The position numbers and the translations under genes were made by a program. Shown here piece by piece: positions 44,260 through 53,227 of a stretch of DNA of 64,000 nt. This DNA is from Methylophilus sp. 5 (GTDB lineage Bacteria; Pseudomonadota; Gammaproteobacteria; Burkholderiales; Methylophilaceae). The DNA lies in contig NZ_KI911560.1 of NCBI RefSeq assembly GCF_000515275.1, positions 2,966,124 through 3,030,123 on the forward strand. The letters run 5' to 3'. Position 1 is the first letter of the stretch, and each line of letters starts with the position of its first letter. The notes under the pieces are model-generated. The model was not told the DNA's origin and did no database searches. It saw only the letters and a program-made list of their open reading frames with translations.

Positions 44260-45390
44260 TTATAACAGAATGCCGTAGGGCCAGTTTTGGCGTACCACTT
44301 GCGCCGGCATCAGTTGCAATACATGTAATGCAAACTCCATGTCGCTCACTTTTAATGTGCGCAAGGCATGCGCGCGCAACAGGGTTTGCAAGGCTTTACC
44401 AAACATCGGTGGGTCCAGCATTTCGCCTTCAAACTTGATCGCGCCGCCTAGTAAAGCATCTGCCTCAATCGCCGCTTTCAAAATCGCCACTTTCTGGTTA
44501 ATTTCAGTCGGTGACGGCGTATAAGCGGTTTTACATAAATGAATATGGCCCGGGTGTATCACCTGTTTGCCGGTGAGGCCCATCGCGGCCTCCTGGCAGG
44601 CATGTTTGTACACCACGCGCGACTCGTTATCGCCATGCAAATCCAGCCAGCGGCGCACATCGTGCGGCTCAACAAATTTGTCGGGCATGATGTTGCTACC
44701 GATAAGGGTTTCCACGCCGCCAATCACGCCTTTACCGGCAATCCTGGCCTCAAAAATCAGCTGGTTGATAAAATAAAATAACTCTTCAATCCAGTGCTCG
44801 GGTGTGATGTGTATGCCCAGCGCTTTGGAAAAATCATGGATACCGAACACCACGTGTTTCACCGTGTCGTATTGCATCAATTCCGGCGCGATTTTGAGTG
44901 ATTTCGGGTGCTCGATAATCGGCTGTATGGTGATGTGCGGATTAATGCTAAGCAAAAAGCTGGATAAATCGCGCACTTCAGCCGCACCGTAAGATTCGCC
45001 AGCCTTGGCCAGCATCACGACGTCGATATACTCGCTCATGTCGCGTACCAGCTTCATGTCCTCTTCGTATTCATCGGTACGAAAAGAGTTGGCACGAATC
45101 GCAATCGTCACCCGCTCATTGACCTTGCGCAGCTTGGGCAACTCCTGGCGCAGCAAGGTACGGCTCATTTCCTTCTGCCGACAGCCGTCTTCCAGGTCAA
45201 AAATCAGCGTGTGGGCATTGGTGAAATGCGCATGTTTGACCATGCGGTTGGCCGCCTGCGCCATGTCCTCATAAATGCCGAGGCTGGGTGCATATTTCAC
45301 CGGCGGGTAATACAGCTGTATGCCCGGCCAGTAATCCCCCAACGCGCTGGCGTCCAGTGCAATTGGCTCCTCCCCCATATGCTGACTCAT
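44260..45390 (-). CDS. CitE/HpcH-type CoA-ester lyase homologue
   Basis: A 376-residue TIM-barrel protein of the citrate lyase beta/malyl-CoA lyase family. Family residues: LIFDLEDGCRQKEM, the substrate-binding Arg in IAIRANSF, and the two metal ligands in IQPIIEHPKSL (Glu) and VFGIHDFSKALG (Asp). It is 60-70 residues longer than CitE at both ends. It overlaps the sdhE stop by ATGA, where many betaproteobacteria have gltA, so it is co-expressed with succinate dehydrogenase. The CoA substrate is unknown. Confidence 0.8.
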   Translation of the reverse strand: MSQHMGEEPIALDASALGDYWPGIQLYYPPVKYAPSLGIYEDMAQAANRMVKHAHFTNAHTLIFDLEDGCRQKEMSRTLLRQELPKLRKVNERVTIAIRANSFRTDEYEEDMKLVRDMSEYIDVVMLAKAGESYGAAEVRDLSSFLLSINPHITIQPIIEHPKSLKIAPELMQYDTVKHVVFGIHDFSKALGIHITPEHWIEELFYFINQLIFEARIAGKGVIGGVETLIGSNIMPDKFVEPHDVRRWLDLHGDNESRVVYKHACQEAAMGLTGKQVIHPGHIHLCKTAYTPSPTEINQKVAILKAAIEADALLGGAIKFEGEMLDPPMFGKALQTLLRAHALRTLKVSDMEFALHVLQLMPAQVVRQNWPYGILL

Positions 45391-45674
45391 GTTGTTTCCT
45401 GTTCTGCCGTGGGTCGGCTTGCTCTTAACTTTTCAAGAATAGCGGCGGATTGCGCCATGCCAGGTTGAGGATTCACACCCTGTATCAACTCCCAAAATAC
45501 GTTGTCTGGCAGCTCTAATAAGGCATCCAACTGCTCCATTTCGGCCAGGGTTAAGCCGCTAAAGTATTCGCTGACAAAGCGTTGCAATACGATATCTAGC
45601 TCCAGCATGCCCCGGCGGCAACGCCAGGCCAAACGCCGCTGTTCTGCTTCACGTAAAATCTCAGCATTTAACAT
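45387..45674 (-). CDS. sdhE: Succinate dehydrogenase FAD assembly factor SdhE
   Basis: A 95-residue YgfY family protein that helps attach FAD covalently to SdhA. The diagnostic RRGMLELDIVL motif is at residues about 20-30, and the C-terminal ALLELPDNVFWELI is typical. It starts 9 bases after sdhB and overlaps the next gene by four bases. Confidence 0.93.
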   Translation of the reverse strand: MLNAEILREAEQRRLAWRCRRGMLELDIVLQRFVSEYFSGLTLAEMEQLDALLELPDNVFWELIQGVNPQPGMAQSAAILEKLRASRPTAEQETT

Positions 45675-45683
45675 ACATCGCTC

Positions 45684-46445
45684 CTATAACACCTTGATGC
45701 CAAAGATTTTCTTACCCGGTTTGGCCTCGCCCGACTTGGCTGCGCTATGTGCCTTGGCTTTTTCAATCTTGAGGTCTTTAATCGCCGCAATCGCCGCGTT
45801 TGGGTTGAGTTTTTTTGGGCACACATCAGTACAGTTCATGATGTTGTGGCAGCGATACAAACGGTAAGGGTCTTCCAGATTTTCCAGCCTGGCGTCCTGC
45901 GCCTGATCGCGGCTGTCAGCAATAAAGCGATACGCCTGCATCAAGCCAGCCGGGCCGACAAACTTGTCCGGGTTCCACCAAAAGCTCGGGCACGAAGTGG
46001 TGCAAGCGCCGCATAAAATACACTCATACATGCCATCGAGCTTGGCGCGGTCTTCGGGGCTTTGCAGGCGCTCTGTTTCCGGCGGCGTGTCATGGTTTTG
46101 CAGGTAAGGCATCACTGAGTGATAGTGGTCAAAAAACTGCGTCATATCCACCACCAGGTCACGGATCACCGGCAGGCCGGGCATGGGGCGCAATACCACC
46201 GGCTCCTGCAACTCACTCAGTTTGGTAATACAGGCCAGGCCGTTTTTGCCATTGATATTCATGGCATCACTGCCACAAACCCCCTCTCGGCACGATTTGC
46301 GCATACTAAGCGACTCATCCAGTTCTTTAATGCGCATCAAGGCATCCAGCAACATCTGGTCGCTGTCTTCCAGTCTGACGTCGTAATCCTGCATGTAGGG
46401 CTTTTTGTCTACATCCGGGTTAAAGCGGTAGATAGAGAAACGCAT
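45684..46445 (-). CDS. sdhB: Succinate dehydrogenase iron-sulfur subunit
   Basis: A 253-residue subunit that carries electrons from SdhA to ubiquinone. The 2Fe-2S cysteines are in SCREGVCGSDAMNINGKNGL followed by AC, the 4Fe-4S in CILCGACTTSC, and the 3Fe-4S in CHNIMNCTDVCPKKLNP. The start codon is one base after the sdhA stop. Confidence 0.97.
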   Translation of the reverse strand: MRFSIYRFNPDVDKKPYMQDYDVRLEDSDQMLLDALMRIKELDESLSMRKSCREGVCGSDAMNINGKNGLACITKLSELQEPVVLRPMPGLPVIRDLVVDMTQFFDHYHSVMPYLQNHDTPPETERLQSPEDRAKLDGMYECILCGACTTSCPSFWWNPDKFVGPAGLMQAYRFIADSRDQAQDARLENLEDPYRLYRCHNIMNCTDVCPKKLNPNAAIAAIKDLKIEKAKAHSAAKSGEAKPGKKIFGIKVL

Positions 46446-46446
46446 A

Positions 46447-48237
46447 TCAATACACCCTTTTCTTCAACTCAAATGGTTCGACCGTCAATGGCTGCAATCG
46501 CACTGGCTTATAAGCGAGCTTTTGCTCATTGGCAAAATACAGTGAATGGCTGAGCCATTGCACATCGTCACGTTCAGGGTAATCTTCGCGCGCATGCGCG
46601 CCGCGGCTCTCCTGGCGGGCATGCGCGGCCTGCATGGTCGCCAATGCCACTTGCATCAGGTTGTCCAGTTCCAGCGCCTCTACACGGGCGGTGTTAAAAA
46701 CTTTGCTTGTATCGGTAATTTTCAAGTGCTGTGCTTGCTGGGCGACTTGTTTGATCGCATCTACGCCCTGCGCCAACAACTCAGGAAAACGAAATACACC
46801 ACAGTGTTTTTGCATGGTTTGACGCATGGCTAGCCCTACCTCGGCCACCCTCTCGCCATCGTGACTATTTTCCAGCCGGTTCACACGCGCTAACGTCGCG
46901 TCAGCCGCATTAGCAGGTAAAGGCTTATGTGCTTTGCTGGCAGCAATATCAGCCGCCATTTTGTCACCTGCCGCTTTGCCAAATACCACTAAATCCAGCA
47001 AAGAATTAGAACCCAGGCGGTTGGCGCCATGCACAGACACACAGGCACACTCACCCACGGCATATAATCCATTGACCACACGCTCAGCTTGACCATCGTG
47101 CACCACCACTTGGCCGTCGAGGTTAGTCGGAATGCCGCCCATCATGTAATGCGCCGTCGGCACTACGGGGATAGGTGCACTGGTCGGATCAACGCCAGCA
47201 AAGGTTTTGGCAATTTCACGAATACCAGGCAAACGCTTGCTGATAATGTCTTCGCCTAGATGATCCAGCTTGAGGTAGACCGCATCTTTGTGTTTGCCTA
47301 TGCCACGGCCTTCTTTAATTTCAGTCGCCATCGCACGCGACACCACGTCACGGCTGGCAAGGTCTTTGGCGCTGGGGGCGTAGCGTTCCATAAAACGCTC
47401 ACCCTCGCTATTGACTAAATAACCACCTTCACCACGCACGCCTTCGGTGATGAGTACCCCGGCATTCAGTACGCCAGTCGGGTGAAACTGCCAAAATTCC
47501 ATATCCTGCAACGGCAAGCCAGCGCGTGCCGCCATGCCCAGGCCATCACCGGTATTGATATAAGCATTGGTGCTGGCCTGAAAAATACGCCCGCCACCGC
47601 CAGTTGCCAACATGGTGGCTTTGGCGTGAATAACATGAATATCGCCTGTTTCAATCTCCAGCGCGATCACGCCCACTATATCGCCATCACTGTCGCGGAT
47701 TAAATCCAGCGCAAACCACTCAATTAAAAATTGGGTATTGGCTTTGACGTTACGCTGATACAAGGTATGCAACATGGCATGACCGGTGCGGTCAGCCACG
47801 GCACAGGTACGCGAAATCGGTGTTTCGCCAAAATTGCGCGTCATGCCGCCAAATGGGCGCTGAAAAATACGGCCGTTTTCCAGGCGATCAAACGGCATGC
47901 CAAAATGCTCCAGCTCGATAATCGCCTTGGCAGCATTGCGGCACATAAACTCAATCGCATCCTGGTCGCCCAGGTAGTCAGAGCCCTTAATGGTGTCATA
48001 CATATGCCATAACCAGTTGTCATCAGACACATTCCCCAAAGCCGCTGCGATACCACCCTGCGCGGCCACAGTGTGTGAACGGGTTGGAAACACCTTGGAC
48101 AACACGGCAACATCGGCACCAGACTCTGCCAGTTGCAGTGCTGCACGCAAGCCTGCGCCACCGCCGCCGATGATGACGGCATCTACCTGATGATGCTGTA
48201 GTTTGCTTGCACCTGTCACATTGGCTGTATTGGTCAT
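46447..48237 (-). CDS. sdhA: Succinate dehydrogenase flavoprotein subunit
   Basis: A 596-residue catalytic subunit. It has the FAD-binding [11 protein letters not shown] near the N terminus and the His of covalent FAD attachment in [16 protein letters not shown]. Active-site regions [11 protein letters not shown] and [15 protein letters not shown], and C-terminal [20 protein letters not shown] (here [18 protein letters not shown]), complete the set. The start at 48237 has AAGGTGAG upstream and lies 10 bases after the sdhD stop; a frame starting at 48264 overlaps sdhD. Confidence 0.97.
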   Translation of the reverse strand: MTNTANVTGASKLQHHQVDAVIIGGGGAGLRAALQLAESGADVAVLSKVFPTRSHTVAAQGGIAAALGNVSDDNWLWHMYDTIKGSDYLGDQDAIEFMCRNAAKAIIELEHFGMPFDRLENGRIFQRPFGGMTRNFGETPISRTCAVADRTGHAMLHTLYQRNVKANTQFLIEWFALDLIRDSDGDIVGVIALEIETGDIHVIHAKATMLATGGGGRIFQASTNAYINTGDGLGMAARAGLPLQDMEFWQFHPTGVLNAGVLITEGVRGEGGYLVNSEGERFMERYAPSAKDLASRDVVSRAMATEIKEGRGIGKHKDAVYLKLDHLGEDIISKRLPGIREIAKTFAGVDPTSAPIPVVPTAHYMMGGIPTNLDGQVVVHDGQAERVVNGLYAVGECACVSVHGANRLGSNSLLDLVVFGKAAGDKMAADIAASKAHKPLPANAADATLARVNRLENSHDGERVAEVGLAMRQTMQKHCGVFRFPELLAQGVDAIKQVAQQAQHLKITDTSKVFNTARVEALELDNLMQVALATMQAAHARQESRGAHAREDYPERDDVQWLSHSLYFANEQKLAYKPVRLQPLTVEPFELKKRVY

Positions 48238-48247
48238 GCCACTCACC

Positions 48248-48601
48248 TTAAAAATCCATTCCAAATAAAATCCACAACACCGCTAGCGCATTGCCGCATA
48301 CCGCAACATTCACCAGCCCTTGCAACACCGCCCGAATACCCAAGTGCTGTACGTAGTCGCGTAACACATCTCGCACCCCCAGCCAGGCATGCAATAGCAT
48401 GCATACAAAAAACCACACCACCAGCAAGCGCCACCACAACGGGGCAAACAACGCCAGCCAGTCGTCATAACTGTGTGGTGACAGCCAAACGACTCTGATC
48501 AATAACAGCAATAACACCACTGCCATCGACAACGCACACAGGCGCTGCGTCAACCAGCGACGCATGCCCGGGTATTTGGCCGTTAGTAACTCAAACAACA
48601 T
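48248..48601 (-). CDS. sdhD: Succinate dehydrogenase membrane anchor SdhD
   Basis: A 117-residue protein with three membrane helices. The haem/quinone pattern [14 protein letters not shown] (residues about 72-85) is the SdhD signature. It lies 10 bases after sdhC and before sdhA. Confidence 0.9.
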   Translation of the reverse strand: MLFELLTAKYPGMRRWLTQRLCALSMAVVLLLLLIRVVWLSPHSYDDWLALFAPLWWRLLVVWFFVCMLLHAWLGVRDVLRDYVQHLGIRAVLQGLVNVAVCGNALAVLWILFGMDF

Positions 48602-48611
48602 AGCGGCCTTT

Positions 48612-49001
48612 CTACCAAACGGCCCATATCACAAACAACATGGTGCCCGCGACCAGCCATAGCACCACCCGGCTGGAAAATCTGGCTTTTTGCAACGTTG
48701 TCATCCAGTGCACATCCATCGCCAAATGGCGAATACCAGCGTAAAAATGATGAAAAAACGCACAAGCCAGCACCGTGATGGCCAATTTAACCGGCCATTG
48801 CTGACACTGCGTGGCCACGGCTGTATAGCCTTGCGCGCTGGACAAGGACAAATACAATGCCCACAACAACAGCGGCTGGATCAAAAACAGCAGCACACCG
48901 CTGGCGCGGTGCAAAATTGACACCACGGCATTGATTGGCAAACGGATCGTGAATAAATCCAGATTTTTAGGGCGCTGTTTTTTAGGCTTTTTAACAATCA
49001 T
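48612..49001 (-). CDS. sdhC: Succinate dehydrogenase cytochrome b556 subunit SdhC
   Basis: A 129-residue protein with three membrane helices. Family patterns are RPKNLDLFTIRLPINAVVSI, then SILHRASGVLLF (quinone-site Ser/Arg), and the haem His in HHFYAGIRHLAMD. It begins three bases after the maeB stop, so the sdh genes are in one transcript with malic enzyme. Confidence 0.94.
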   Translation of the reverse strand: MIVKKPKKQRPKNLDLFTIRLPINAVVSILHRASGVLLFLIQPLLLWALYLSLSSAQGYTAVATQCQQWPVKLAITVLACAFFHHFYAGIRHLAMDVHWMTTLQKARFSSRVVLWLVAGTMLFVIWAVW

Positions 49002-49004
49002 GCA

Positions 49005-50207
49005 CTACTCACCTGCTTTAGCTGCACGCGCCACGGCGCCTGCGACAAACGCCATTAAGCGAGGGTCAAACGGTTTAGGAATAATGTAGTCTTTGCCAAA
49101 AGACAAAGACTGTAGTTGATACGCATCCAGCACTTGTTGTGGCACCGGTTCGCGGGCCAGTTGGCCTAAAGCCTTGGCTGCAGCCACTTTCATCTGCTCT
49201 GTAATCTGTGTAGCTTGCGCATCTAGCGCCCCACGGAACAAATAAGGAAAACACAAAGCATTATTCACTTGGTTAGGAAAGTCACTGCGGCCAGTGGCCA
49301 TAATCGCGTCATCACGCAAGGCAAACACCTGGCTGGGTAAAATTTCGGGGTCAGGATTCGCCAGCGCAAAAATCACTGGCTTGGCTGCCATGGTAGTCAC
49401 TAATTCGGGCGGCAAACCATTCTTGGCAGATACGCCAATAAACACATCAGCGTCTTGCATGGCATCGGCCAACGTATTGATTTTTCCCGCGGCAATCGCC
49501 AACTCGCGATTGTTGTCATGCAAATCGTCACGGCGGTCATCCAGCACGCCTTTGCGATCAACCATGGTGATATTGGTCGCACCCATCAATTTGAGTAACT
49601 TGGCACAAGAACAACCCGCTGCGCCTGCGCCTAAAAACACAATTTTAGCGCCTGGCAACGTTTTGCCCTGGAGCTCGAGCGCATTTAACAAGGCGGCTGC
49701 CACAATCACGGCCGTGCCATGCTGGTCGTCGTGAAAGACTGGAATATCCAGACGTTTTTTTAATTCATTTTCGATATAAAAACAGTGTGGTGCAGCAATG
49801 TCTTCAAGGTTAATGCCGCCAAAAGTTGGCGCAATATTAACCACAGTTTGAATAAATTCATCCGGGCTCGCGGCATTGACCTCAATATCAAACACATCAA
49901 TATCGGCAAAACGCTTAAACAGCACCGCCTTGCCTTCCATCACCGGCTTGCCAGCCAGCGCACCAACATTACCAAGGCCCAACACCGCAGTGCCATCGGT
50001 GATCACTGCTACTAAATTACCTTTATTGGTATATTTATAGGCATTGGCCGGATCGGCTTCAATTTCGAGCACTGGCGCGGCCACGCCTGGCGTATAGGCC
50101 AGCGATAAATCTTGTTGCGTGGCACAAGGCTTGGACGACTCCACGCTCAGCTTCCCTGGCTTGGGAAACTGGTGGTAATCCAGCGCGCGTTGCTTTAAAT
50201 CGTCCAT
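49005..50207 (-). CDS. NADP-type malic enzyme, short form
   Basis: Decarboxylates malate to pyruvate. The 400-residue protein has the N-terminal malic enzyme domain ([39 protein letters not shown]) and the NAD(P)-binding domain ([18 protein letters not shown]). It lacks the C-terminal phosphotransacetylase-like domain of MaeB, as in shorter proteobacterial forms. As first gene of the sdh transcript it turns the malate made from succinate into pyruvate. The cofactor preference is inferred from the family. Confidence 0.92.
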   Translation of the reverse strand: MDDLKQRALDYHQFPKPGKLSVESSKPCATQQDLSLAYTPGVAAPVLEIEADPANAYKYTNKGNLVAVITDGTAVLGLGNVGALAGKPVMEGKAVLFKRFADIDVFDIEVNAASPDEFIQTVVNIAPTFGGINLEDIAAPHCFYIENELKKRLDIPVFHDDQHGTAVIVAAALLNALELQGKTLPGAKIVFLGAGAAGCSCAKLLKLMGATNITMVDRKGVLDDRRDDLHDNNRELAIAAGKINTLADAMQDADVFIGVSAKNGLPPELVTTMAAKPVIFALANPDPEILPSQVFALRDDAIMATGRSDFPNQVNNALCFPYLFRGALDAQATQITEQMKVAAAKALGQLAREPVPQQVLDAYQLQSLSFGKDYIIPKPFDPRLMAFVAGAVARAAKAGE

Positions 50208-50251
50208 TTGTGATCTCTTCTTTCTATTGCATCAGCCTTATGTTCCAACAA

Positions 50252-50350
50252 GACTTTTCAAAATGCATTTTGGCTAGGCGGACAAGCGCAGACAGTACGA
50301 TCAGTACGGCAAGCGAAGTCCAACAACGCGAAAATGCGTTTTCAAAAGTC
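50252..50350. repeat. Long imperfect palindrome with GTAC-N5-GTAC centre, copy B
   Basis: The 20-base ends (GACTTTTCAAAATGCATTTT and its near complement at 50331-50350) pair with three mismatches, and the centre is GTACGATCAGTAC. It ends three bases before the gntR stop codon. Same architecture as 44127-44259, although the arms differ in sequence. It may also end transcription of gntR. Confidence 0.65.
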
Positions 50351-50353
50351 GCC

Positions 50354-51088
50354 CTATTCTAATTCGCTCATGTAGTGGTGATCGTCAGTGAGACATAAAC
50401 CCAAACGCCACTCCATCGGCTTATCACCATAGGTAAACGACACGCGCTCTATACTTAACAATGGATAGCCTTCTTTCAGGCCCAGGGCTTTGGCGACCTC
50501 TGCATCGGCAGCCACCGCTTTGATGCGCTCTTCGGCACGGATCATGCGCACGCCAAACTGTGATTCATACATGCTGTACATCGAGCCATTGCTTTCTTCT
50601 ACCTTGGCGCGATTCAAGCCTTTAAAAGGTGCTGCTGGCACAATAATGTGGTCATAAATCAATGGCCGACCAGAAAAAGTCAGCAATCGTTTAACATCAA
50701 TGGTAGTGGCGCCAGCTTTCATTTCGAGCACTTTGCCAATATGTACACTGGCCTTGCCTTTTACACATGAAATAAACGCATTTTGCAGCATTTCTTTCTG
50801 GCCGGTTTCAGCTGTCAGGCGTAAAAAACGTAGCTTGACGTCATCCTGATTGTGCGTGGCGACAAAGGTGCCCTTGCCTTGGCGACGGATCAAAATATTT
50901 TCTGTCGCCAGACTATCAATCGCCTTGCGCACTGTGCCTTGGCTCACCTTAAATCGCTGCGCCAGGTCAATCTCACTGGGGATCATATCTCCGGGACGCC
51001 ACTCCCCACCGATCAGGCTTTGCGTGATCAGCACTTTAATTTGGTCATACAGCGGCCTGTAACTTGGCGACCCTAACTGCTTATCCAT
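50354..51088 (-). CDS. GntR family regulator, HutC/UTRA type
   Basis: A 244-residue repressor-type protein. The winged helix is at residues about 12-75 (IPSEIDLAQRFKVSQGTVRKAIDSL, then RRQGKGTFV), and the UTRA ligand domain covers about 95-240. The ATG at 51088 has GGAG nine bases upstream; a longer frame begins at 51136. It is divergent from the citE-maoC-citE-prpBCD operon, with a palindrome in the shared region, so it very likely controls that operon and perhaps the maeB-sdh transcript. The ligand is probably a small acid or CoA-pathway intermediate, by inference. Confidence 0.9.
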   Translation of the reverse strand: MDKQLGSPSYRPLYDQIKVLITQSLIGGEWRPGDMIPSEIDLAQRFKVSQGTVRKAIDSLATENILIRRQGKGTFVATHNQDDVKLRFLRLTAETGQKEMLQNAFISCVKGKASVHIGKVLEMKAGATTIDVKRLLTFSGRPLIYDHIIVPAAPFKGLNRAKVEESNGSMYSMYESQFGVRMIRAEERIKAVAADAEVAKALGLKEGYPLLSIERVSFTYGDKPMEWRLGLCLTDDHHYMSELE

Positions 51089-51182
51089 AGATCCGACTCC
51101 ATTCATGATTGGCACCATCAATTGCACCTGAAACAAGGTTTTTAGTTTATATCACAGGGCTTTTTTATTGTCCACTGTTTTA

Positions 51183-51238
51183 TATCTTATATAAGACATA
51201 AGATAGTTGTTGACACCATTTTTTTATTCATGAATAAT
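51183..51238 (+). promoter_or_regulatory. Operator and sigma-70 promoter of the citE-maoC-prp operon
   Basis: TCTTATATAAGA (51185-51196) is a perfect palindrome, extended by TATCTTAT (51183) against ATAAGATA (51198-51205). Directly downstream are a -35 box TTGACA (51210-51215), 17 bases, and a -10 box AATAAT (51233-51238), predicting transcription from about 51245. A second palindrome, TTATTCATGAATAA (51224-51237), overlaps the -10 box. This promoter position supports the citE start at 51273 rather than earlier. Confidence 0.75.
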
Positions 51239-51272
51239 GAATCCAATTTCTTGCCGCAACAAAGGAAAACCC

Positions 51273-52154
51273 ATGTCGTATGCACTCAGACCCAGGCGCT
51301 CGATACTCTATGTCCCGGGTTGCAATCAGCATTATCTGGAACGTGCTCGGTCACTGGCGGCAGACGCTGTCATTCTCGACCTGGGCGACCCTATTCTGGT
51401 CGATGCAAAAATCCAGTCGCGTCACAATGTGGTACATGCAGTGCAGCAAGGCGGCTACGGCAAAAGAGAAGTCGTGGTGCGCGTCAATGACCTGCACTCC
51501 ATTTGGGGCCATGACGATATTAAAGCGGTGGCCAACATAGGCGCAGACGCGATTTTGTTCCCCAATATAGAGTCGCGCGAAGATGTATTGCAGGCGCAAC
51601 AATTATTAGACGATGCGGGCGGCAAAGATGTGCCTATGATGGTGATGATAGAAAGCCCGCTGGCGGTATTGAATGCCAAAGAGATTGCCGCGGCTTCAGA
51701 ACGCATTATCTGTATGGTGATGGCGACCTCGGACCTGATTTCGCAACTGCACGCACGCGTGACACACGAGCGATCAGCGATATTAACTTCGTTATCGCTA
51801 GTGATTCTGGCAGCACGCGCCTATGGCAAAGGCGTGATTGACGGCATTACGTCAGACTTTAAAAACATGCATTCGTTTGAATATGCCTGCCGCATTGGCC
51901 GTGACATTGGCATGGATGGCAAGTCATTGGTGCATCCGGCACAAATTGCTTATTGCAACGATGCTTATACGCCGCAACGGGCAGAAGTCGAGCATGCACG
52001 GCTGATTATTAAAGCCCTCAAAGAAGCCAACGAGGGTGGGCGCGGCACGGTGGTGGTGAATGACAAGCTGGTCGAACATCACCACATCAAAGCCGCACAA
52101 CGCTTGATTCAACTGGCAGAGGCCATCGCCGAGCTAGAAGAAGAGTTTATATAA
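51273..52154 (+). CDS. CitE-type CoA-ester lyase (malyl/methylmalyl-CoA lyase-like)
   Basis: A 293-residue HpcH/HpaI-type lyase, the size of malyl-CoA/beta-methylmalyl-CoA lyases. It has RRSILYVPGCNQHYLERARS at the N terminus, the catalytic Arg in VVRVNDLHS, and the metal ligands in MIESPLAV (Glu) and ATSDLISQLHA (Asp). The family DLED pattern reads DLGD here (VILDLGDPI), a change worth noting. AAAGGA precedes the ATG at 51273. First gene of the plus-strand operon. A role in cleaving or making a C4-C5 hydroxyacyl-CoA is inferred from the MaoC gene next to it. Confidence 0.82.
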   Translation: MSYALRPRRSILYVPGCNQHYLERARSLAADAVILDLGDPILVDAKIQSRHNVVHAVQQGGYGKREVVVRVNDLHSIWGHDDIKAVANIGADAILFPNIESREDVLQAQQLLDDAGGKDVPMMVMIESPLAVLNAKEIAAASERIICMVMATSDLISQLHARVTHERSAILTSLSLVILAARAYGKGVIDGITSDFKNMHSFEYACRIGRDIGMDGKSLVHPAQIAYCNDAYTPQRAEVEHARLIIKALKEANEGGRGTVVVNDKLVEHHHIKAAQRLIQLAEAIAELEEEFI

Positions 52155-52165
52155 AGGAGTTGAAA

Positions 52166-53227
52166 ATGAGCACAAAAATCAACACCGGACGCTTTTTTGA
52201 ACATTTTACTCTGGGTGAAACCATCCAGCACGCTACGCCGCGCACCATCACTTCAGGTGATACGGCCTTGTATATTGCACTCACGGGCGCACGCAACCCC
52301 TTGCATTGCAGCGAGCCGCTTGCGCAGTCATTAGGTTACCAGCAGGCACCGATCGACGACCTGCTGGCCTTTCATATTGCCTTTGGCAAAACCGTGCCTG
52401 ACATTTCGGTGAATGCGGTGGCTAATTTGGGCTACGCAGATGTGCGTTTTATACAGCCGACCTATGTGGGCGACACCCTCACGACCTCAAGCGAAGTGAT
52501 TGGCCTCAAACAGAATTCCAACGGCAAAAATGGTGTGGTCTGGGTACGCTCCACCACGGTCAACCAGCATCACCAACCAGTGCTGAGCTGGGTGCGCTGG
52601 GTCATGGTGCACAAAAAAAACCAGGATGCCCCGGCGCCAGAAACCGTGATTCCCGAGTTGCCGGAGTTTGTGAGCGCTGAATCATTAGCCGTGCCGCCAC
52701 AGTTCAAGCTCAATAGCAGCCTGGGCGCAGCTACCGGCGGTAAATATTGGTGGGATGACTACGCGGTGGACGAGTGCATGCGCCACCCATCAGGCCTGAC
52801 CATCAATGAAAGTGACCATACCATGGCCACGCATTTATACCAGAACAATGCGCGGCTGCACTTTGATGCACATTTGATGAAAAGTACGCCGCAGGGCCAA
52901 TGCCTGGTTTACGGTGGCGTGGTCATTTCGGCTTGTCGCGCACTGAGTTATGAGGGCCTGGAAAATGCCATCTCTATTCTGGCGATTAATGGCGGCACCC
53001 ACGCTAATCCGAGTTACGCAGGCGACACCATCTACTGCCTGACCAAAGTACTGGATAAGTGGGCCCTGCCCCACCCTGAGTTGGGTGCACTGCGCTTGCG
53101 TATGGTAGGCGTTAAAAATATGCCGCCCGCCACGCTGGAAAACATCAAAACCACACAGGGCTACCACCCGCATGTGGTTCTCGACCTGGACTACACCGTT
53201 TTAATGCCAAGAAAAGGAAACTCATAA
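52166..53227 (+). CDS. Two-domain MaoC hydratase, mesaconyl-CoA hydratase-like
   Basis: A 353-residue protein with two hot-dog folds: a MaoC domain at residues about 10-150 (TPRTITSGDTALYIALTGARN) and a second at about 195-345. The length and layout match mesaconyl-CoA (C1) hydratase, which interconverts mesaconyl-CoA and beta-methylmalyl-CoA. AAAGGAG lies seven bases before the ATG at 52166. It lies 11 bases after citE, and its stop overlaps the next start as TAATG. Other MaoC hydratases cannot be excluded. Confidence 0.78.
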   Translation: MSTKINTGRFFEHFTLGETIQHATPRTITSGDTALYIALTGARNPLHCSEPLAQSLGYQQAPIDDLLAFHIAFGKTVPDISVNAVANLGYADVRFIQPTYVGDTLTTSSEVIGLKQNSNGKNGVVWVRSTTVNQHHQPVLSWVRWVMVHKKNQDAPAPETVIPELPEFVSAESLAVPPQFKLNSSLGAATGGKYWWDDYAVDECMRHPSGLTINESDHTMATHLYQNNARLHFDAHLMKSTPQGQCLVYGGVVISACRALSYEGLENAISILAINGGTHANPSYAGDTIYCLTKVLDKWALPHPELGALRLRMVGVKNMPPATLENIKTTQGYHPHVVLDLDYTVLMPRKGNS

